A DNA stretch of 60,000 bases from Bolinopsis microptera (Eukaryota > Ctenophora > Tentaculata > Lobata > Bolinopsidae). Positions 1-11,839 of this stretch are shown here, in pieces. Under the pieces are notes generated by a model. It did not search any database. It was given only the letters and a program-made list of their open reading frames with translations, and was not told the DNA's origin. The stretch is from the NCBI RefSeq assembly GCF_026151205.1, contig NC_087074.1, positions 12,569,182 to 12,629,181 of the forward strand, read 5' to 3'. Positions within the stretch are counted from its first letter, which is position 1. Each line of letters begins with the position of its first letter. The translations under genes and the position numbers were made by a program.

Positions 1-837
1 TCTGTACATACGTTCACTAAAACTCATCTCACGTTCTGAACGTTATGGATAAATTATACTAGTAGTGTTCAGTGGGATTCACGTACTCTAGTTCGACACG
101 CACTATAGTTCGACAAATTAAATTCGCCAGATATCACCCCTGTCGTACTTCGGTACGTGTCGAAGCAGGCGAACTAGAGTCCAAGTAGCGTACTCTAGTT
201 CGACAAATAGTTTCTGCTTGCATGCTTATGATCCAATGGCTATTGCCGGGTCCTCATGATAGGATCACAGGGTTCAATGGCAGATAAAACAATTTTCTGA
301 CATCTAGCAACCATGAGCGGTTAGAAATTCCAGAACCTTTCAGTATAGTTTTAATTCTCCTGATTGCCACTCAGTTCTAGTCTAGCTAACAGGAAAATAT
401 ATATTGATATCCGACTGTTTTCGATTCAGCAGCCAAATCTCGGTACTCGGTTACTAGTCGTTTGTGATAATATAAAGTGTGGTATGTGGAAGATATTTAT
501 ATAGCGTACTCTACAATCTAGATCTATAAAACGGAGTACGAGTTACTACGTTAGTCTTTTATCTCTCCGCTAAGTCAACAATTATGCTAACTAACAATTG
601 ACTTATGAGTATGAGGACAATTAAATGTTCATAGATGTTCATTAATAATTATCAGTTGGGGAAATCGAGATTTCAAAAAGTTTATTTTCATGAATTTTGT
701 TTTTGATAATCACTGACGTTCACTAACGTTCAATAACGTTTACTACAAAATGACTGGAACGTGCGTTCAATACGTCAAAATCCACCGTTCACTACAACTA
801 AGGTCACAGACACAATCGACGTAGTGCTCTCGTCGAA
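1..837. other. Repeat-rich DNA without a gene
   Basis: No coding region is supported. Positions 74-210 hold several copies of a motif of the form CGTACTCTAGTTCGACA in both orientations, a diverged relative of the terminal arrays of the MULE-like elements at 29890-30649 and 41402-42286, where the motif reads GTGCGAC instead of GTTCGAC. Around 715-800 are several AACGTT(C) words ending in TTCACTACAACTAAG, and the same ending recurs at about 3699-3714. These may be ends of a decayed DNA transposon, but the limits cannot be fixed. Confidence 0.4.
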
Positions 838-1578
838 CTTCCTTTTGTTAGTGAACTATACCAGTACTCAGTATCCAAAGACAAGTCACTCGCACCTGTA
901 GGTCAACTAAGAGACCTCGGGGTTCTCGTCTCCAACGATCTATCTTGACAACCCCACATCAAGACCGCAGCAAACAAGGCTCGACAAAAAGCTGCCTGGG
1001 TTTTCAGTGTCTTTCAGACAAGATCTCCAGTCATAATGCTTACGCTTTACAAGTCGATGGTTCGTAGTTTACTGGAATACTGTTGCCCGCTATGGCACCC
1101 CTCCAAGATATGTGACATCCAGGAGCTTGAAAGCGTACAGAAAGCTTTCACCGCAAGGATTACTGGAATGCGTGATCTCCATTATTGGGACCGTCTTCAA
1201 CGGCTATCTCTGATGTCTCTACAGCGTCGCAGGGAGCGGTTCATTTTACTTCATATGTGGAAGATTATCCATCACCATACCAGCAACGACATTAACGTGC
1301 AGTTTGTCTCCAGGCCACGTTTTGGAAACCTTGCAGTCATTCCATCTGCATGCAGACACAGCTCATCAGCAAATCAGTCACTGTATGATAATTCATTTGC
1401 AGTCATAGGCCCAAAATTGTGGAATGCAATGCCTTACCATTTGAATTCCATCGGCGACCGAGAGCATTTCAAATCGCAGCTCACCCAGTTCATGCTATCT
1501 CTTCCGGATACACCGCCCATCAGTGATCAGGGGATACACTCCTCAGAACTCAAACTCGCTGCTTTGCTGGAGGAATGA
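838..1578 (+). pseudogene. Non-LTR retrotransposon reverse transcriptase, C-terminal fragment
   Basis: This is the 3' end of a non-LTR retrotransposon polymerase. The reading frame carries the post-palm motif LRDLGVLVSNDLS, then the C-terminal signature SLLEYCCPLWHPSK and LESVQKAFTARI, and further on IGPKLWNAMPYHLNS, which are typical of the thumb/C-terminal tail of Jockey/CR1-type enzymes. An in-frame TGA at 946-948 sits where these proteins usually have Trp (LSW.HI), so the copy is dead. Everything upstream (endonuclease, fingers and palm with the YxDD box) is missing, consistent with 5' truncation at target-primed integration. The frame ends at 1578. The 3' limit of the element is unclear because hAT-derived sequence starts about 100 bases later. 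Confidence 0.85.
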
Positions 1579-1672
1579 CAGAGAGATCTCCTCTCTGTGG
1601 GGTGGTCACACAATGTGATGGCCCTGTATTAAAGCTTAAAGAATCTCAACATAGGTGACATAGGTAGGTAGG

Positions 1673-3092
1673 AGACGCTGCCTCAAGTTTTAGCCAAGAT
1701 TCTGACGGTCCAGTCTCTTGGTGGAGCAACTTCGGTTGCGAGGTACCCGAACTCGGAACTACAGAGTTTTGCAATGAAAGCGCTGTCGCAATCGACATCA
1801 GCCTCACCCTGTGAGACGAATTGGAGCTTGTACGACTGGGTGATAAACAAAAAAGAAACCGCCTCACAGTTGACAAGCAGCGAGACCTTATTTATGTTAA
1901 GTTTAACACAAGTTTGCGTCTTATGAACAATTCACGAATTAAGGAGCAATAATTTCATTATTATTTGCTTATTGCTATACTAGTGACTTATTTTTATTCA
2001 TTATTGTTTATTTACTGTCTAATTCGGAATTAGTAATTCCGACAACATGGTCTTATCTTATTGTATCCATTTAAAGTTAAAAACGGACATTAAAATGAAC
2101 GCTCGGAGCCCGGAGGCATTCAAACAACAGCAAGCAGGGAGTTATCCATGCAACATATATACAACGCTGACCCAGAATGGATATGCCACGGTACCACTAT
2201 AATATTTGCTTCGATTCTCCGTGATACTGATAGCACTAGCAGTAGCAGAATTTGCTGCTTGTAATTCCTGGGCGTTGCTGAACCTGTCATTCCGCCCTAT
2301 CTGCTATAGGCATATTTTTAATCGCCATAATATGTTCAATGTTAAATCAATGTGTTTAACTTAATAAATACAAAAGCCTGAGCGAGGTACCGTACCCAGG
2401 TAAATTCATCTTCGTCGAATTTGCGTTCCTGAAACCACTCTCTGCGCTGGTAATTGTTTTTAAAAGGGAACACAAATTCAAAATGATGTACGTGACCAAA
2501 ATTATTCCCCGCGCGACGCGCGATTAGATTCTCTTTCAGTTTCACTCATTCAGTTTCTGGGTACTTCGCGCGTAAAATCATATTCGCACGTGTGCGTTCC
2601 ATGTTCTCAGAATGAGGCAACGGTAAGTTTAATCTTTAACTTTAACTGTTTGGAAACAGGTGTTAGTCAATATTTTGATAATTTTATTTTGATAATTTGT
2701 TGGATAGTTTTTAACTTTAGATGGATACAATGAGATGTTGTCGGAATTAGACAGTAAATAAACAATAATGAATAAAAATAAGTCACTAGTATAGCAATAA
2801 GCAAATAATAATGAAATTATTGCTCCTTAATTCGTGAATTGTTCATAAGACGCAAACTTGCGTCAACATAAATAAGGTCTCGCTGCTTGTCAACTGTGAG
2901 GCGGTTTCTTTTTTTGTTTATCACCCAGTCGTACAAGCTCCAATTCGTCTCACAGGGTGAGGCTGATGTCGATTGCGACAGCGCTTTTATTGCAAAACTC
3001 TGTAGTTCCGAGTTCGGGTACCTCGCAACCGAAGTTGCTCCACCAAGAGACTGGACCATCAGAATCTTGGCTAAAACTTGAGGCAGCGTCAG
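1673..3092. repeat. Long inverted repeat built from two hAT transposon fragments
   Basis: The arm at about 1673-2048 reappears in reverse complement at about 2736-3092. The arms are roughly 360 bp, nearly identical apart from short indels, and separated by about 690 bp. Each holds the 3' end of a hAT transposase plus flanking noncoding DNA ending at a shared TTGTCGGAATTA-type segment. The spacer (2049-2735) has no convincing gene. Two head-to-head insertions or a fold-back rearrangement would both give this. No 8-bp hAT target duplication could be assigned. Confidence 0.75.
1675..1958 (+). pseudogene. hAT transposase C-terminal dimerisation domain, decayed copy 1
   Basis: Conceptual translation gives the hAT C-terminal dimerisation signature (Dimer_Tnp_hAT family): a WWSNFG segment, then ALSQSTSASPCETNWSLYD followed by KKRNRLTVDKQRDLIYV-like residues. 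The SxSxxCExNWS core and the KKRNRL block are the part that pairs hAT transposase monomers. WWSNFG and the SASPCE core lie in different frames. A further one-base loss in the A-run near 1850 breaks the frame before RNRL. The DDE catalytic part is absent. Confidence 0.8.
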
Positions 3093-3164
3093 TAGAGAAT
3101 AAGCCTCTTTTCTCTCGGTAGAACGTGTACTGCGAAAGTATCTTCTTCTTTGTTGCGCCGTCAC
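2817..3164 (-). pseudogene. hAT transposase C-terminal dimerisation domain, decayed copy 2
   Basis: This is the second hAT fragment, read on the minus strand, and is better preserved than copy 1. One frame runs through KALSQSTSASPCETNWSLYD, WVINKKRNRLTVDKQRDLIY and LRLMNN to a stop at 2817. The WWSNFG segment lies in another frame just upstream, so one frameshift remains. The catalytic region is missing, so this piece cannot be an active transposase. Its plus-strand shadow frame (2887-3081) is not a gene. Confidence 0.8.
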
Positions 3165-3189
3165 ACCACGTGTACCTACATGACATCTA

Positions 3190-4771
3190 GAAACTCCTTC
3201 CAGACATCCTGATTCGTGTGTTGATCATATCCTTGATATATAAGCCGGGTGAACAAAAAACCCTACTGAATGTAGGGGGGAATGGAGCTCGAGCCACCTT
3301 TTGTTGGCAAAACTAACCATATCACTTTTATGGTTTCAATTGCGAAAAGCAAAATTTGCTAACTTTAAGCTGAACAAATAATATTTCAATTTGTAATAAA
3401 TTACACCGATGAAACCAACAGGAATCTTAAGACTATTGTCTGAAAATCTAAGCAAGACTATTATCGGCTCGAGAATTGAGCATAAATAGTCGCGACTTCT
3501 ATCCAGAAACACTAGCGGAGTTTTAGGGCCTGAAACGTGCATGCATGCGCGCTAAAACTCTTCTAACTCATATAGAACATGTAAAATTGCGGGAAACGAT
3601 ACCTAGCGTATTAATATTTTAAATTCTTATGTTCCGAACGTTAAAATCTTTGAGCGAACGCGTTCACAAACTATTTTTAGTGAACGTTCCGTACGAATTC
3701 ACTACAACTAAGCTATAAGGGCAAAATCATCGATTAGAGGCTTTTATCTTATAAAGAGTGAACGTGAAACAGATCCTGTTGCACGGTGGAGAAATAGATT
3801 TAAAACCAAACTAGCAACTTTTCTATTATGAAATCGTTCAGTAGGTGAAATTTATTGTTATTAATTTTCACTTGTCAGATACGTAAAAGCACACATCAAT
3901 CTTGCCGTTAGGCGTTAAGGTAGGAGAAGTAAGCAAGCTGATAAGAGACAATAAAATTACAAACGAATGCAATCAGCAATTAGTGTGCGGCGTGAGGTAT
4001 ATCTACTTAAATTTTTAGTGCCGACTTCAGCTTCAATGATATCACCGCGCACCGTTAACATATGGACATCACCATTCTAACTCCGAAAAGTGTTATACTT
4101 GTAGTGATAATATTTGGTAGAATTTGGTCCAGGACAAGCTATTACATTTTTTGCTGCGCTCCGATCTATCACAGCAGTTTTCCTAATACCGTAGAGAAGT
4201 TTTTTTTATTAGCAAATAAAACTCGATTACTAGACTCCTAGCCTGATACGAACTAAATTAAAAATTGCTCATAACGAACTTATCATCTTATCATAAATAA
4301 AAATAAATGCTGTTAACTGTGAGCTTTTGCTGGTCCCATGAATATAATTCAATGGATATGATATAAATATTCATATACTTGCACATTTACGAGTCTTCTG
4401 AATCTATTACACAATACACGACTTCTCATTTCATAATTCATATCAAACATTTCTATACTCATGCGAGAAAAAAATACTTAATGTCGAAACTAACACAAGC
4501 AGTCATATTGCCGTGTTGTAAAACGGCCGACCGTTTACTACAAGTACAGTTAAGTCAAATAAAATCAAAACATAGTTTTAAAAAACGTATACGCTATCTG
4601 CAACATTTGACATCTACCGCAAAGTGCACAGTCTGGTTTAGTCAACAATGCAGCTCTAAACGCTGCAGACTTGCTATTATATAAACTAGCAGGAACCCGT
4701 ATAACCCTAAAATGGTGTCAAGACTCAAGAGACTGAGATAATTATTACCTATTTAATTCGCGTTTTTGACA
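3190..4771. other. Intergenic DNA, no gene seen
   Basis: AT-rich sequence without a supported coding region. Short open frames here (3336-3542 minus, 4379-4684 plus) have no domain, splice or composition support. Positions 3630-3714 repeat the AACGTTC-rich motif and the TTCACTACAACTAAG ending also found at about 786-802. Confidence 0.5.
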
Positions 4772-4998
4772 CCACTTGGGGGTTCAAATTTTGGGCTCTA
4801 AAACTCCTATTCCTTGGCCAATTTTTTGTTTTTTCATGCTGATTTGAAAAGCATAAAAGCATTTGACCCAGTCAAAAAAGTTTCAGTTGTATATCTTTTA
4901 CGGTTTTTGCGGAAAGTCGCGTTAAAGGTGATGCCGTGGTGTCAGTAAAATGGCACAGATATATATATCTATATCGTCTCGCTTTATATATAGTAAGA
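4772..4998. repeat. Dispersed repeat, inverted partner at 39288-39495
   Basis: About 220 bp beginning at TGACACCACTTGGGGG and running to the ATATATCGTCTCGC region. It matches the reverse complement of 39288-39495, including the shared words TTGGCCAATTTTTTG and CGCGACTTTCCGCAAAAACC. It is an interspersed repeat of unknown class; no coding capacity was seen. Confidence 0.75.
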
Positions 4999-5033
4999 TG
5001 ATGAGCGCTCGATTTGAAATCCCGACGCGCATA

Positions 5034-5241
5034 AAACTGCCACTAACTGCTACAAACTGCCACTAACTGCCACTAACTGCCACTAACTGCTACTGTCGCG
5101 CGCAAATGCGTGGGCGCGATTGTAGCAGTTAGTGGCAGTTAGTAGCAGTTAGTGGCAGTTTGTAGCAGTTAGTAGCAGTTTGTGGCAGTTAGTGGCAGTT
5201 AGTGGCAGTTAGTAGCAGTTTGTAGCAGTTAGTGACAGTTT
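5034..5241. repeat. Inverted minisatellite with a 10-base unit
   Basis: Five to six units of CTGCCACTAA / CTGCTACAAA (5034-5093) are followed by a GC-rich spacer (about 5094-5120) and then about twelve units of the complementary TTAGTGGCAG / TTAGTAGCAG (5121-5240). The two arrays can pair into a long imperfect hairpin. This could be the terminal inverted repeats of a small MITE-like element or an inverted duplication of a minisatellite. Confidence 0.85.
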
Positions 5242-5966
5242 CTTTGCACTTAGCTCCTCCTGTGCCCCTACACCTTTTTGCCGCCCCCTGAAGCAACAAT
5301 GGTACCACAAATATTTTTTTCACGTCGACCGAACGCTAAATTCGACAGGGTAGTACACCAATAAGGCGCTTTTTCCGTGAAATCAGTCCTACAATCCAGG
5401 AAAATGCCGCCCCCCTAAGGTGCCACCCCCCTGCTAGCAGGGTTAGCAGGGGCGGTTGTTACGCCACTGGCGCTTGCATTGTATTTATAAAAACTAGAAA
5501 TTAGGCTTCACGGTAAAATGGAGAAGCAGACTGATCTTGGAGAGAGCAGACCGTAAAGTTTACGCACCCACCAGGGCTACCTACCTACCCCAGTTGTTTT
5601 TTTGGTTTATCAGCTTGTATTGTTATATTTATGAACCCCAAGTCACCACACTATAAAGTAAAATACTAGTTACTTTAATAGTTCAAACGGTTGGGAATAT
5701 AATATTGTTGGTATTGGTATCTGCTGCAGCAATAATATCGATATGTCATTTGTCTAAAAAATCTTTGCCACTTCAATAGATATTGGGTCGGCAATTTTGT
5801 GAGTGAGTGATGAACTGGTTTGGTCTGTGACTGAGTGAGGGGCATTGTGAAAGTTGTGTTAAGTCCAGGTATTATTATTGTTGATGGATTGGGATCCTAG
5901 TTTAAAAAATTGTTAATAATAAAAACTCATTCCTTTATCTTTTAGCAATGATTTACTAACTGCATA
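5242..5966. other. Upstream region of the IFT122 gene
   Basis: About 720 bases before the IFT122 start. It contains GC-rich unique or repeat DNA (5260-5470) with CCGCCCCC-type words and then AT-rich sequence. A promoter or 5' UTR is expected here, but no TATA box or defined element can be assigned from sequence alone. Confidence 0.35.
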
Positions 5967-8900
5967 ATGAAGCCATACCCAGTTTGGGTTGAACAAATTC
6001 AAGACAAAGATAAAGCAGATGAGCAAGATTGCATTGTTTATGGTGTTGCTGCTAAACCAGATGGTTTGTGATTTTTCATGTTCCCTTTTTTCTACAAAGA
6101 ATAATCCTGAAATTTCAGGAACAATTTTCTAACAGTTTGATAGATTATATATACTGGTCAGAGTATGCTAAGGGAACTGATATCCCTTGTGTATTGCAAA
6201 CACATTACTGTTATAGCCTTCTATAAAATATTGTCCATTACCCAGCCTTATCTTACAAATCTGTTTTCAGGGACAAAAGTAATTGCAGCAACGAGTAACT
6301 TTGTTCGGGTGTACAATGCTGTGAATGGAGAGTTTATTGCTCCTTTGAAAGGTCACAAAGATGCTGTTTATTGTGTTTGCTACAACAGAGATGGCTCTCG
6401 CTTTGCATCAGGTAAGTTAAATTGAGTCATGCTGTAATTTGCACTATTGTTGTATTGCTTAGTATGTATAATTTGGTATTGAGCCTAATGAATCAACGAC
6501 CAAGTCTGTTTATTCTAATGTTACATATTATAAATTTTAGTCGATTATTGTTATTAGACACCAAGCTGTGTTTCTTAAGTCCCATACACTAACTGTTCAG
6601 TTTAATCGGTTTGTTTTTCTAAATTATAAACATGAGTAGCAATATCCCGTTCCAATGTTTAATAATCATATTATGAAAGAATAAATTTAATTTAAAGCAG
6701 GTACTAATCTCAATATTTGAACGACTGTTTGTTACAGGAGGAGCAGATAAGACTGTTATAATCTGGACAGACGAGTTGGTGGGTATCCTCAAGTACCAGC
6801 ATAACGAGGCAATTCAATCAGTTTGCTACAACCCTGTAACCAGCCATCTCATCAGCTGTACCTCCATCGACTTTGGTATCTGGTCTCCTGAGCAGAAATC
6901 AGTAATAAAACACAAGGTTTCTAACAAGATAACCACAAGTAGTTGGACTAAGGATGGACAGTACGCTGCGCTGGGTTTCTACTCTGGTCAAATCAGCATC
7001 AGAGCACTTAAAGGAGGTGAGAACCAAATTAGCAACTCGACACTTTTAATTGTTCATAACTGCTATAATATTGTAAAGATTGTACTTTATTGACTGATAC
7101 GCTTCACCCTCTCACATTTGTTGCATAATTCTGCACTGACAATTATACCCGTTCTGTACTTAACATACATTACTGAAATTCATTTCGGCCGCTACTGTAT
7201 TGTAAATATAATATGCACAGCTTCTAGCTGCTATTAATACTATCAATGTACGATTATAAATTTTCGGAGTTTGACAACTTTATACTCTGCGTAATAAAAT
7301 CTCACTATTATTTATTTGACTGATTCATTAAACTTGATAGAAGAAATATCTCAGGTGAAGAACGTGTGAAGATAGACCGGCCCGGGGGAGCACCAATCTG
7401 GTGTATAGCTTGGAACCCTGCCAAAACAGAGGCAGTTGACATAATGGCTGTGGCTGATTGGAACCAGAAACTCTCATTCTACCAACTAAACGGCAGACAA
7501 GTTGGGAAAGACAGACATCTGGGATATGATCCAGGTTGCTTGAGATGGTATCCCGGGGGAGAGTATCTGCTAATTGGGGGGTCTAACAAAGAAGTAGGTC
7601 TCTACACCAAGGAAGGGATCTACCTCACTAAGATAGTGGATATGGGATCCTGGGCCTGGTGTGTGGATGTGTTCCCTTCACAAAACTACATCATTGCTGG
7701 CAGTCATGACGGATCTATCAAAGTGACTCAACTCAACTTTAACACTGTACACGGACTTTATAAAGACCGTTACGCCTTCAGAGAGAACATGACGGATGTT
7801 ATCATACAGAATCTCTTACAAGACCAGAAAGTGAAGATAAAGTGCAGGGATTGGGTTAAGAAAGTAGCTATCTACAAGTTCAGATTAGCAGTACAACTAC
7901 CTGATAAGATAATTGTATACGAGCTGTATTCGGATGACGTGTCCGACATGCATTATCGTGTAAAAGACAAAATCATGCAGCGTTTTGACTGTAATCTGCT
8001 TGTCGTCACCGCACATCACATCTTGCTGTGTAAAGACCACAGATTGCAAGCTTATGCTTTCAGTGGTGCTAAGGAAAGGGAGTGGGTGCTCGAAGCAAAT
8101 ATTAGGTACATCAAGGTTATCGGAGGCCCTCCTGGTAAAGAGGGATTACTGGTTGGGCTACGAAGTGGACAAGTTTTGAAAATATTCGTAGACAATCCCT
8201 TCCCAATGCTGATCATCAAGCAGCCACAATGCATTAGATGTATTGACATTAGTATGGGACGTGACAAACTCGCAATAATTGACGAAACACAGACATGCTC
8301 CGTGTACGATATCAAGACAAAGAAACTGCTCTTCCAGGAACCGAACGCGACCAGCTTGGCATGGAACACGCACAACGGTGATATGATGTGCTTCTCTAGT
8401 AACGGTTATCTGAACATTAAAGCGAGCAACTTTCCCGTCCATCAGAGAAAGATGCAGGGCTATGTAGTAGGGTTCTCAGGAAGCAAGATATTCTGCTTAC
8501 AGAACCTGACTATGCAAGCTGTGGACGTACCCCAAAGTGCTCCAATGAATCAGTATATTGAAAAGAAAATGTTCCACACTGCTTATAATGTGGCGTGTTT
8601 AGGAGTAACTAACAATGACTGGTTGAATTTAGCTAATGAAGCACTGGAGAATTTGAACCTGGAAGTGGCTAAGAATGCGTTTACAAGAGTAAGAGAGTTG
8701 CGGTATTTGGAGTTTATCTCTAATATCGAGGAGAGAAAGCAATCTAAAGCAGCTGAAACAACAAACAATCTAATTCTTGCTGACTACTATGCTTTTAAAG
8801 GCGAGTTTCAGGAGGCAGCCAAGATGTACAAGAAGTCAGGTAACGAGGACAAGGCCATGGCCATGTTCAGTGACCTGCGACAGTTTGAAAACGCCAAGGA

Positions 8901-11595
8901 TTTCCTTACCTCCTCAGATCCTAAAAACATAAAAGGGCTGATAAAGCGACAAGCAGAGTGGTGCAAATCTACCAACGATCCCGGCTCTGCTATAGACCTG
9001 TTTATGGCAGCTTCAGCGTTCACTGAAGCTATTGAAATAGCGGGCAAACAGAAATGGCCAGATAAGTTGGTGGAAATAATGAGACAGCTTGACAAGTCAT
9101 TTGTAGAGGAGCTGAGGGGTTGTGCCCTACATTTCAAGGAGCTGGGAAAATATGAGTTTGCGGCTGAGTCTTATCAGAAACTTGGGGAACTGAGTTCATT
9201 GGTGGAGTTGTACATTGAGTCTCATCAGGTAAATTTTATGACTCGGACATGGTTATAATTAACTTTCAACAATTAATCGGCACATGGATTGATAGGTCTT
9301 TTCATGTTCTTCAGATTAACTTAATGGCAACTTATTACAACCCTTTAAAGGTAACAAACTCTTCAGTGGCAAGAAGCCTTTACTTTATGTGAAGATCACC
9401 CAGAATTCAAGGAATCTGTGTACATTCCTTATGCGAACTTCTTAGCTGAAAACGATAAATTTGACGAAGCTCAGGAGGCTTACTATATAGCTGGTTTGTT
9501 GATAAATTCTTAAAACTACTTAACATTAGTTTAGGAGCTTATTTACGATATAAATTTGGGGCTATCTGATTTAATTGCTCTTTCGGTGAATTATAAATAC
9601 TATGCACATTTCAAGGCTTAGCACCGAACGTTCTGTAAATAAACAGTTTATAAAATTGTTCAGGTAAGCCCACGGAAGCGGTGAAGGTATTGGAAAAGCT
9701 AACACACAACGCTGTTGCGGAAAGGAGATTCGATGATGCTTCTTATTACTTTTGGAAACTGTCCATGGCGTATCTAAAGCTGGCGAACCAGGCACAAACC
9801 AGAGGTACACGTTAGTTTTATACTCCGTATTATATTTTATTGGATTCTTTTGTTTTCTATTGCAATGCACAACACATCACGCACAACGACCGAATGGTGC
9901 GAACATAGATCAGTATCTCAGGCAGTGTAGATGTTAATAAATACTTGAATGTGCGATGGAGTAAATGTAATATGGCATGGACGAAGGGAAAGGGTACTTA
10001 TACTGGGATTAGCGACGTGCTTCATGGTAATCTCACAGTAAAGCATCGTTTTGGTTTATCTAGGAATTCTCGGAGCCTTATCTTTTGCTTTAGTTGAACT
10101 AGCCGACTGTTTTATTTGTATTGTGGTTTCCGTTCTGCAGTCGAGCTCTGTCTAGAAAACAGGACCAGCAAATTGTAATACACAGTTACAGCTCGATCTT
10201 TGTTGAGCACTTTTGCTTCAAATGCACATCTTACTACTGGTTAAAGTCACGTGCACTGTCTAGATTACAAATGTTTGCGACGGGAAGAGCGCGAGAGCTT
10301 TACTTGTGAACCTTAAAAGTCACAATCAAGTATTGAAGTCTGGTGTTGTTAACTAATTATTGGCCTAATTAACCTATATTACCAGGAAGCGAAGAAGAAG
10401 TAAACCAGTATTTGGACAAGTTCCAAGATTACCAGCACCGTGCAGAGATGTACTACGTGTACCAGACCCTACACCGGTACACCGAGGAGCCCTTCACGTC
10501 ACACCTTCCTGAGGCACTGTTTAACATGGCACGCTTTCTACTTCATAACTTGTCACAGGAAATTCCTTACGGTAATTAGTAATTACATCTTGTGGTTTCA
10601 TTTATCGATTTGCTCTTTTTTGAAACACTGACTATTGACGTTCAAGCTTGTAAGCTTGTTAATTAAACTGCTGCACTGTATCTTATTTTAACATGAGTAC
10701 TGAGTAATCTCACGACGTATAACTTTCAGGAGTGTCCAAAGTGTCGATACTGTATGCTCTAGCGAAACAGAGTAAGAACATGGGTGCATACAAGATGGCT
10801 CGCCATGCGTTTGACAAACTACAACAGCTGGTCATACCACGCAGATTCCAGCAAGCGATTGACCTGAGCAGTATCACAATTCGATCCAAACCTTTTCAGG
10901 TTAGAATTATTTTTTTTTTCACCGCAGAGTTTGTCAGTTTCAAATTTGTTGGTTTGATCTTTTTAGTGTGAAAAATTCTCAATAAACCTTTCATTCCTCA
11001 GGACAAAGAGGAGTTGCTACCAATGTGTTCCAAGTGTTCTACAACTAACCCACTTCTAAACCAAATGGGAAACCAATGCATCAACTGTCAACAACCATTC
11101 GTACACTCATTTTACGCTTTTGAAGTTTTGCCCCTTGTCGAGTTCATCCCTGAAAATGGTATCAGTGATTTGGAAGCGGTAAAACTGATCAATCAAGATC
11201 CCCCGACAAGTGGTGGCAAGGGATGGCAGGAATCAAATCAAGGAGATGTTCAGACAATGTCATTCGAGAATCCTAATGCGTCGCGATACGAGGAAGGTGA
11301 TACTTTTGAGACGAGATTACAGAATTGGGAATCTATGACGTCATACCAACCAGTGGAAGTTGGTCCGGAAATATTGAAGAAGATGCCGAGATCAGAAGTT
11401 GTTGTTCTGAAGTGGGGCTCGCCACTGAGATATCAGTTTTATAAGAACTTAATGCCTGATATCATTTTGGATACCTGTGACAGTTGTAACCGTATCTTCT
11501 ATGCTGATGATTTGGAGTTACAATATCTCCAAAAGCAAGCATGTCCATTTTGTAGGAAGAGTGTTGCTCAGCCTGAAGCAGCTGTAGCTGAATAA
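5967..11595 (+). CDS. IFT122: Intraflagellar transport protein 122 homologue (IFT-A subunit)
   Basis: WD-repeat/TPR-like subunit of the IFT-A complex, which carries out retrograde transport and membrane-protein entry in cilia. Nine exons join in frame: 5967-6063, 6271-6411, 6738-7016, 7355-9228, 9367-9493, 9664-9804, 10386-10571, 10730-10899, 11002-11595, all GT-AG, 3,609 nt, about 1,202 codons, the usual length. The first third is WD repeats ([44 protein letters not shown]). The middle and end are helical TPR-like ([40 protein letters not shown]). Two C-terminal zinc-binding pairs are present: CSKC...CINC near residue 1010 and CDSC...CPFC near the end. The start [10 protein letters not shown] leads into [12 protein letters not shown], the expected first WD blade. 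The 1,874-nt exon 4 is unusually long for this gene. An AATAAA overlaps the stop codon. No damage was seen. Identity is very likely; only exon 1 is less certain. Confidence 0.95.
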
Positions 11596-11833
11596 ATATC
11601 TTCTTTTTGGGGTTAAACGGGGAAGACTTTGGAAGAGTGGAATTTGTTGAAGTTCCGATGTATTTTGAAAATGTGTAATTATGTCGACTCTGTAAATTAG
11701 ATATTTGTATTTTCATCTGTACCTGGTTGATCCAGTTTATTTTGAGTAATTCTGAGATCTCGTCACTTTTTTGTTGTTAGAGGCGGTCACACATTTTTAT
11801 GTAATTTGCGTACGCGGGAATGTTAAAATTATA

Positions 11834-11839
11834 AATAAA
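11834..11839 (+). terminator. Possible polyadenylation signal of IFT122
   Basis: AATAAA lies about 240 bases after the IFT122 stop codon, a normal 3' UTR distance. Another AATAAA overlaps the stop (11591-11596). Which one is used cannot be told. Confidence 0.35.

Noticed and set aside
4379-4684. 101-codon plus-strand frame
   Set aside because: Composition is random, rich in His/Ile/Tyr; no homology signal and no neighbouring exons.
8052-9137. Minus-strand frames across IFT122 exon 4
   Set aside because: Antisense to a well-supported coding exon; no motifs.
11720-11733. TACCTGGTTGATCC, identical to the start of eukaryotic 18S rRNA
   Set aside because: Only 14 bases match; the next bases depart from 18S and no rRNA follows. 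Probably chance.
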